Source of the DNA: an uncultured Bacteroidales bacterium
Lineage (GTDB): Bacteria > Bacteroidota > Bacteroidia > Bacteroidales > UBA3663
Length of the DNA: 7,627 nucleotides
Assembly (NCBI GenBank): GCA_905236195.1
Contig: CAJOOX010000053.1
Location: 1 to 7,627 of the forward strand
Direction of reading: 5' to 3'
Part shown: positions 6,513-7,627 of the stretch, in pieces
Layout: each line of letters begins with the position of its first letter
How positions within the stretch are numbered: the first letter of the stretch is position 1
The notes under the pieces: generated by a model
What the model was told of the DNA's origin: nothing
Seen by the model: only the letters and a program-made list of their open reading frames with translations
The model's database searches: none
Translations under genes and position numbers: made by a program

Positions 6513-7627
6513 ATGGCAATTGATTTGACAAAGTACGGCATCACGGGTTCTACCGTTATCGCCTACAATCCTTCATTCGAGACCCTCTACAAGGAGGAAA
6601 TGAAGAAAGAGCTCACAGGTTTTGACAAAGGTCAGGAGACAGAGCTCGGTGCAGTGAACGTAATGACCGGTATCTACACGGGCCGTTCACCCAAGGACAA
6701 ATATATCGTAGACGATTCACAGAGCCACGACAAAGTATGGTGGACGAGCGAATCCTACAAGAACGACAACCACCCCATGTCGGAGCAGGTTTGGAAGACG
6801 GTGAAGGAAATCGCCATCAAGGAACTCTGCAACAAGAACCTTTATGTTGTCGATGCATTCTGCGGCGCCAACGAGGGTACCCGTCTTGCCGTCCGTTTCA
6901 TCGTTGAGGTGGCCTGGCAGGCACATTTCGTCACGAACATGTTCATCCAGCCCACCGCAGAGGAACTGAAGAATTTCGAGCCCAACTTTGTTATCTACAA
7001 TGCTTCGAAGGCCAAAGTTGAGAACTTCAAGGAACTGGGTCTGAACTCAGAGACCTGCGTTGCCTTCAATACCACCAGCCGCGAACAGGTAATCATCAAC
7101 ACGTGGTACGGCGGCGAGATGAAGAAGGGTATGTTCTCAATGCAGAACTACTACCTTCCCCTCCAGGGCATCGCTTCGATGCACTGCTCGGCCAACACCG
7201 ATATGGAAGGCAAGAATACGGCTATCTTCTTCGGTCTCTCCGGTACCGGCAAGACTACCCTTTCGACCGATCCCAAGCGTCTGCTGATCGGCGATGACGA
7301 GCACGGCTGGGACGATGAGGGTGTGTTCAACCTCGAGGGCGGCTGCTACGCCAAGGTAATCAACCTCGATAAGGAGTCTGAGCCCGATATCTACAACGCT
7401 ATCAAGCGTAACGCCCTCCTTGAGAACGTTACTGTTGATGCTGCCGGTAAGATTGACTTTGCCGACAAGACCGTGACGGAGAACACCCGCGTTTCCTATC
7501 CCATCGACCACATCACCAACATCGTGAAGAAGGTAAACGGCAAGAGCGCAGGTCCCGAGGCCAAGCAGGTTATCTTCCTTTCGGCCGATGCCTTCGGTGT
7601 GCTTCCCCCAGTATCCATCCTCGACGC
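6513..7627 (+). CDS. pckA: ATP-dependent phosphoenolpyruvate carboxykinase (3' end outside window)
   Basis: Interconverts oxaloacetate plus ATP and phosphoenolpyruvate, CO2 plus ADP in the cytoplasm. It is the gluconeogenic step in many bacteria; in succinate-forming Bacteroidales it is often thought to run toward oxaloacetate, fixing CO2 and making ATP. The 371 visible codons from ATG 6513 show the ATP-type signatures: GRSPKDKYI with R58, TWYGGEMKKGMFSM, the P-loop GLSGTGKTT (241-249, K247 and T248 for nucleotide and metal) and kinase-2 segment LIGDDEHGW (D261, D262), then NTRVSYPI and FLSADAFGVLPPVS near the edge. The match is collinear with Escherichia coli PckA (K254, D268/D269). About 165 residues, including the rest of the adenine-binding lobe, lie past the right edge. 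It has its own strong promoter and no Shine-Dalgarno sequence. Confidence 0.97.
   Translation, partial: MAIDLTKYGITGSTVIAYNPSFETLYKEEMKKELTGFDKGQETELGAVNVMTGIYTGRSPKDKYIVDDSQSHDKVWWTSESYKNDNHPMSEQVWKTVKEIAIKELCNKNLYVVDAFCGANEGTRLAVRFIVEVAWQAHFVTNMFIQPTAEELKNFEPNFVIYNASKAKVENFKELGLNSETCVAFNTTSREQVIINTWYGGEMKKGMFSMQNYYLPLQGIASMHCSANTDMEGKNTAIFFGLSGTGKTTLSTDPKRLLIGDDEHGWDDEGVFNLEGGCYAKVINLDKESEPDIYNAIKRNALLENVTVDAAGKIDFADKTVTENTRVSYPIDHITNIVKKVNGKSAGPEAKQVIFLSADAFGVLPPVSILD

Overview
The window looks like ordinary chromosome of a Bacteroidales bacterium, probably of the Prevotella type. Three things point there. Four promoters fit the Bacteroidetes sigma form (TTTG near -33, about 18-20 bases, then TAnnTTTG near -7). 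The starts lack Shine-Dalgarno sequences and have A/T-rich leaders instead. The proteins themselves (a MiaB, an ATP-type PEP carboxykinase, a secreted endonuclease/exonuclease/phosphatase-fold protein) have the Bacteroidales flavour. The genus is inference. Genes are moderately GC-rich and spacers are AT-rich. I see no phage, insertion sequence, CRISPR array, tRNA or rRNA.

Layout. Position 1 to 1117 (minus): miaB, tRNA methylthiotransferase, cut by the window edge before its TRAM domain. 1118-1294: a divergent promoter region in which the miaB and ligA promoters interlock in one near-perfect palindrome. 1295-3463 (plus): an NAD-dependent DNA ligase, complete in domains but divergent at several normally invariant positions and with an insertion. 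3464-3567: an AT-rich spacer with ATTTTAGATT repeats. 3568-4674 (plus): proB, glutamate 5-kinase with PUA domain. 4671-5138 (plus): a Fur-family regulator overlapping the end of proB (ATGA) and carrying a Cys/His-rich insertion. 5120-6193 (minus): exported endonuclease/exonuclease/phosphatase-family protein whose 3' end overlaps that of the regulator by 19 bases. 6194-6512: intergenic region with the divergent promoters of the exported protein and of pckA. 6513 to the right edge (plus): pckA, cut by the window edge.

How they work together. These are mostly unrelated housekeeping functions (tRNA modification, DNA ligation, proline synthesis, gluconeogenic or C4 carbon metabolism) rather than one pathway. 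The only tight coupling is proB with the Fur-family gene, which should be co-translated. I did not find a convincing undescribed system. The points most worth checking are the interlocked miaB/ligA promoters, the unusual ligase and the Cys/His-rich metalloregulator placed where proA might be expected.
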